34,049 nt of DNA from Bacilli bacterium. GTDB taxonomy: Bacteria > Bacillota_I > Bacilli_A > RFN20 > CAG-288. Numbering within the stretch: the stretch's first letter is position 1; each line of letters opens with the position of its first letter. Under the pieces are notes generated by a model. That model worked only from the letters and a program-made list of their open reading frames with translations, was not told the origin of the DNA and made no database searches. Positions 33,941 through 34,049 of this stretch are shown here, piece after piece. Where the stretch lies: contig JALFLX010000001.1 in the NCBI GenBank assembly GCA_022774485.1, positions 1 through 34,049 on the forward strand, written 5' to 3'. The translations under genes and the position numbers were made by a program.

Positions 33941-34007
33941 GGAAAAGCTGCCGGGGTTTGCCTGTGTCCCACGTTGATGGGATTATGGCACTCCGGCAGC
34001 TTTTTCC
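33941..34007. terminator. Nested long hairpin, probable bidirectional terminator or structured RNA
   Basis: GCTGCCGG (33947-33954) pairs with CCGGCAGC (33993-34000). Inside, TGCC (33959-33962) pairs with GGCA (33987-33990), and TCCCA (33967-33971) pairs with TGGGA (33978-33982) around a 6-base loop. Flanking GGAAAA and TTTTTCC extend the outer stem, giving T-runs on both strands. Confidence 0.65.
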
Positions 34008-34049
34008 GTTATTTCGGTGTCCTTTTATTCGTATTTGTCTTTCTTTACA

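Larger units (their letters stand above)
33786..34049. other. Terminal intergenic region
   Basis: This 264-base region has no gene. It holds two inverted repeats (33791-33831 and 33941-34007) separated by about 110 AT-rich bases. No complete promoter or coding start was recognised. Confidence 0.6.

Noticed and set aside
33941..34007. c-di-GMP-I riboswitch on the minus strand
   Set aside because: A short run like CACAGGCAAACC resembles part of that aptamer, but the second helix and the tetraloop-receptor parts are absent.
1..34049. CRISPR array, insertion sequence, phage or integrase genes
   Set aside because: No regularly spaced repeats, transposase motifs or attachment-type direct repeats were seen.

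Overview
The window is a chromosomal segment of a moderately AT-rich Bacillota (Firmicutes) bacterium. It is most likely a member of the Bacilli close to the Erysipelotrichia/RF39-type gut lineages; that placement is inference from gene content and order, not from a marker gene. It uses the standard code: UGG encodes Trp and UGA is a real stop in many genes. No tRNA, rRNA, CRISPR array, insertion sequence, integrase or phage gene was seen. Almost everything is housekeeping.

Layout. 1-1312: the 3' end of prfB (release factor 2), then a YitT-family membrane protein. 1313-1672: a terminator and a decayed Fic N-terminal fragment. 1673-5094: a heterodimeric ABC exporter. 5095-6477 (minus): a VanZ-like membrane protein and a small lipoprotein that looks like a glycosidase-type protein lacking its catalytic core. 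6478-6799: a regulatory-looking intergenic region with a tandem palindrome. 6800-10336: prs, a YjdF/DUF2238-like membrane protein, a CPBP (CAAX) protease and a divergent Lgt-family protein. 10410-14170 (minus): a membrane-anchored serpin and a surface M6-type metalloprotease. 14230-17718 (minus): mnmE-tatD-rnmV-rsmA, a conserved RNA-processing group. 17895-20653 (minus): a CDF zinc transporter with a natural His6 N terminus, a Sel1-repeat protein, ung and a small membrane protein. 20882-24160: tdk and a P-type ATPase. 24200-26720: a HAD phosphatase (minus), then a DEDDh exonuclease and prmC. 26848-33785: dnaX-ybaB-recR-tmk-holB-ricT-rsmI plus a lipoprotein, a compacted version of the origin-proximal cluster of Bacillus subtilis. 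33786-34049: two large inverted repeats, one of them an elaborate nested hairpin.

How the genes fit together. The dnaX cluster combines clamp-loader subunits (DnaX, HolB), recombination mediators (YbaB, RecR), dTMP synthesis (Tmk) and RNA/ribosome modification (RicT, RsmI); tdk and ung add thymidine salvage and uracil repair. MnmE, TatD, RnmV and RsmA act on tRNA and rRNA. The surface set is Lgt, three or more lipoproteins, the serpin, the M6 protease, the CPBP and VanZ-like proteins and the ABC exporter.

The most distinctive signal is regulatory. At least five genes have a -10 hexamer exactly 6 bases before the start codon and no ribosome-binding site, which predicts leaderless mRNAs. Neighbouring genes have ordinary Shine-Dalgarno sites. 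I did not find a clearly undescribed multi-gene system. The best candidates for a second look are the leaderless promoters, the tandem palindrome, the core-deleted lipoprotein, the serpin and the terminal hairpin.
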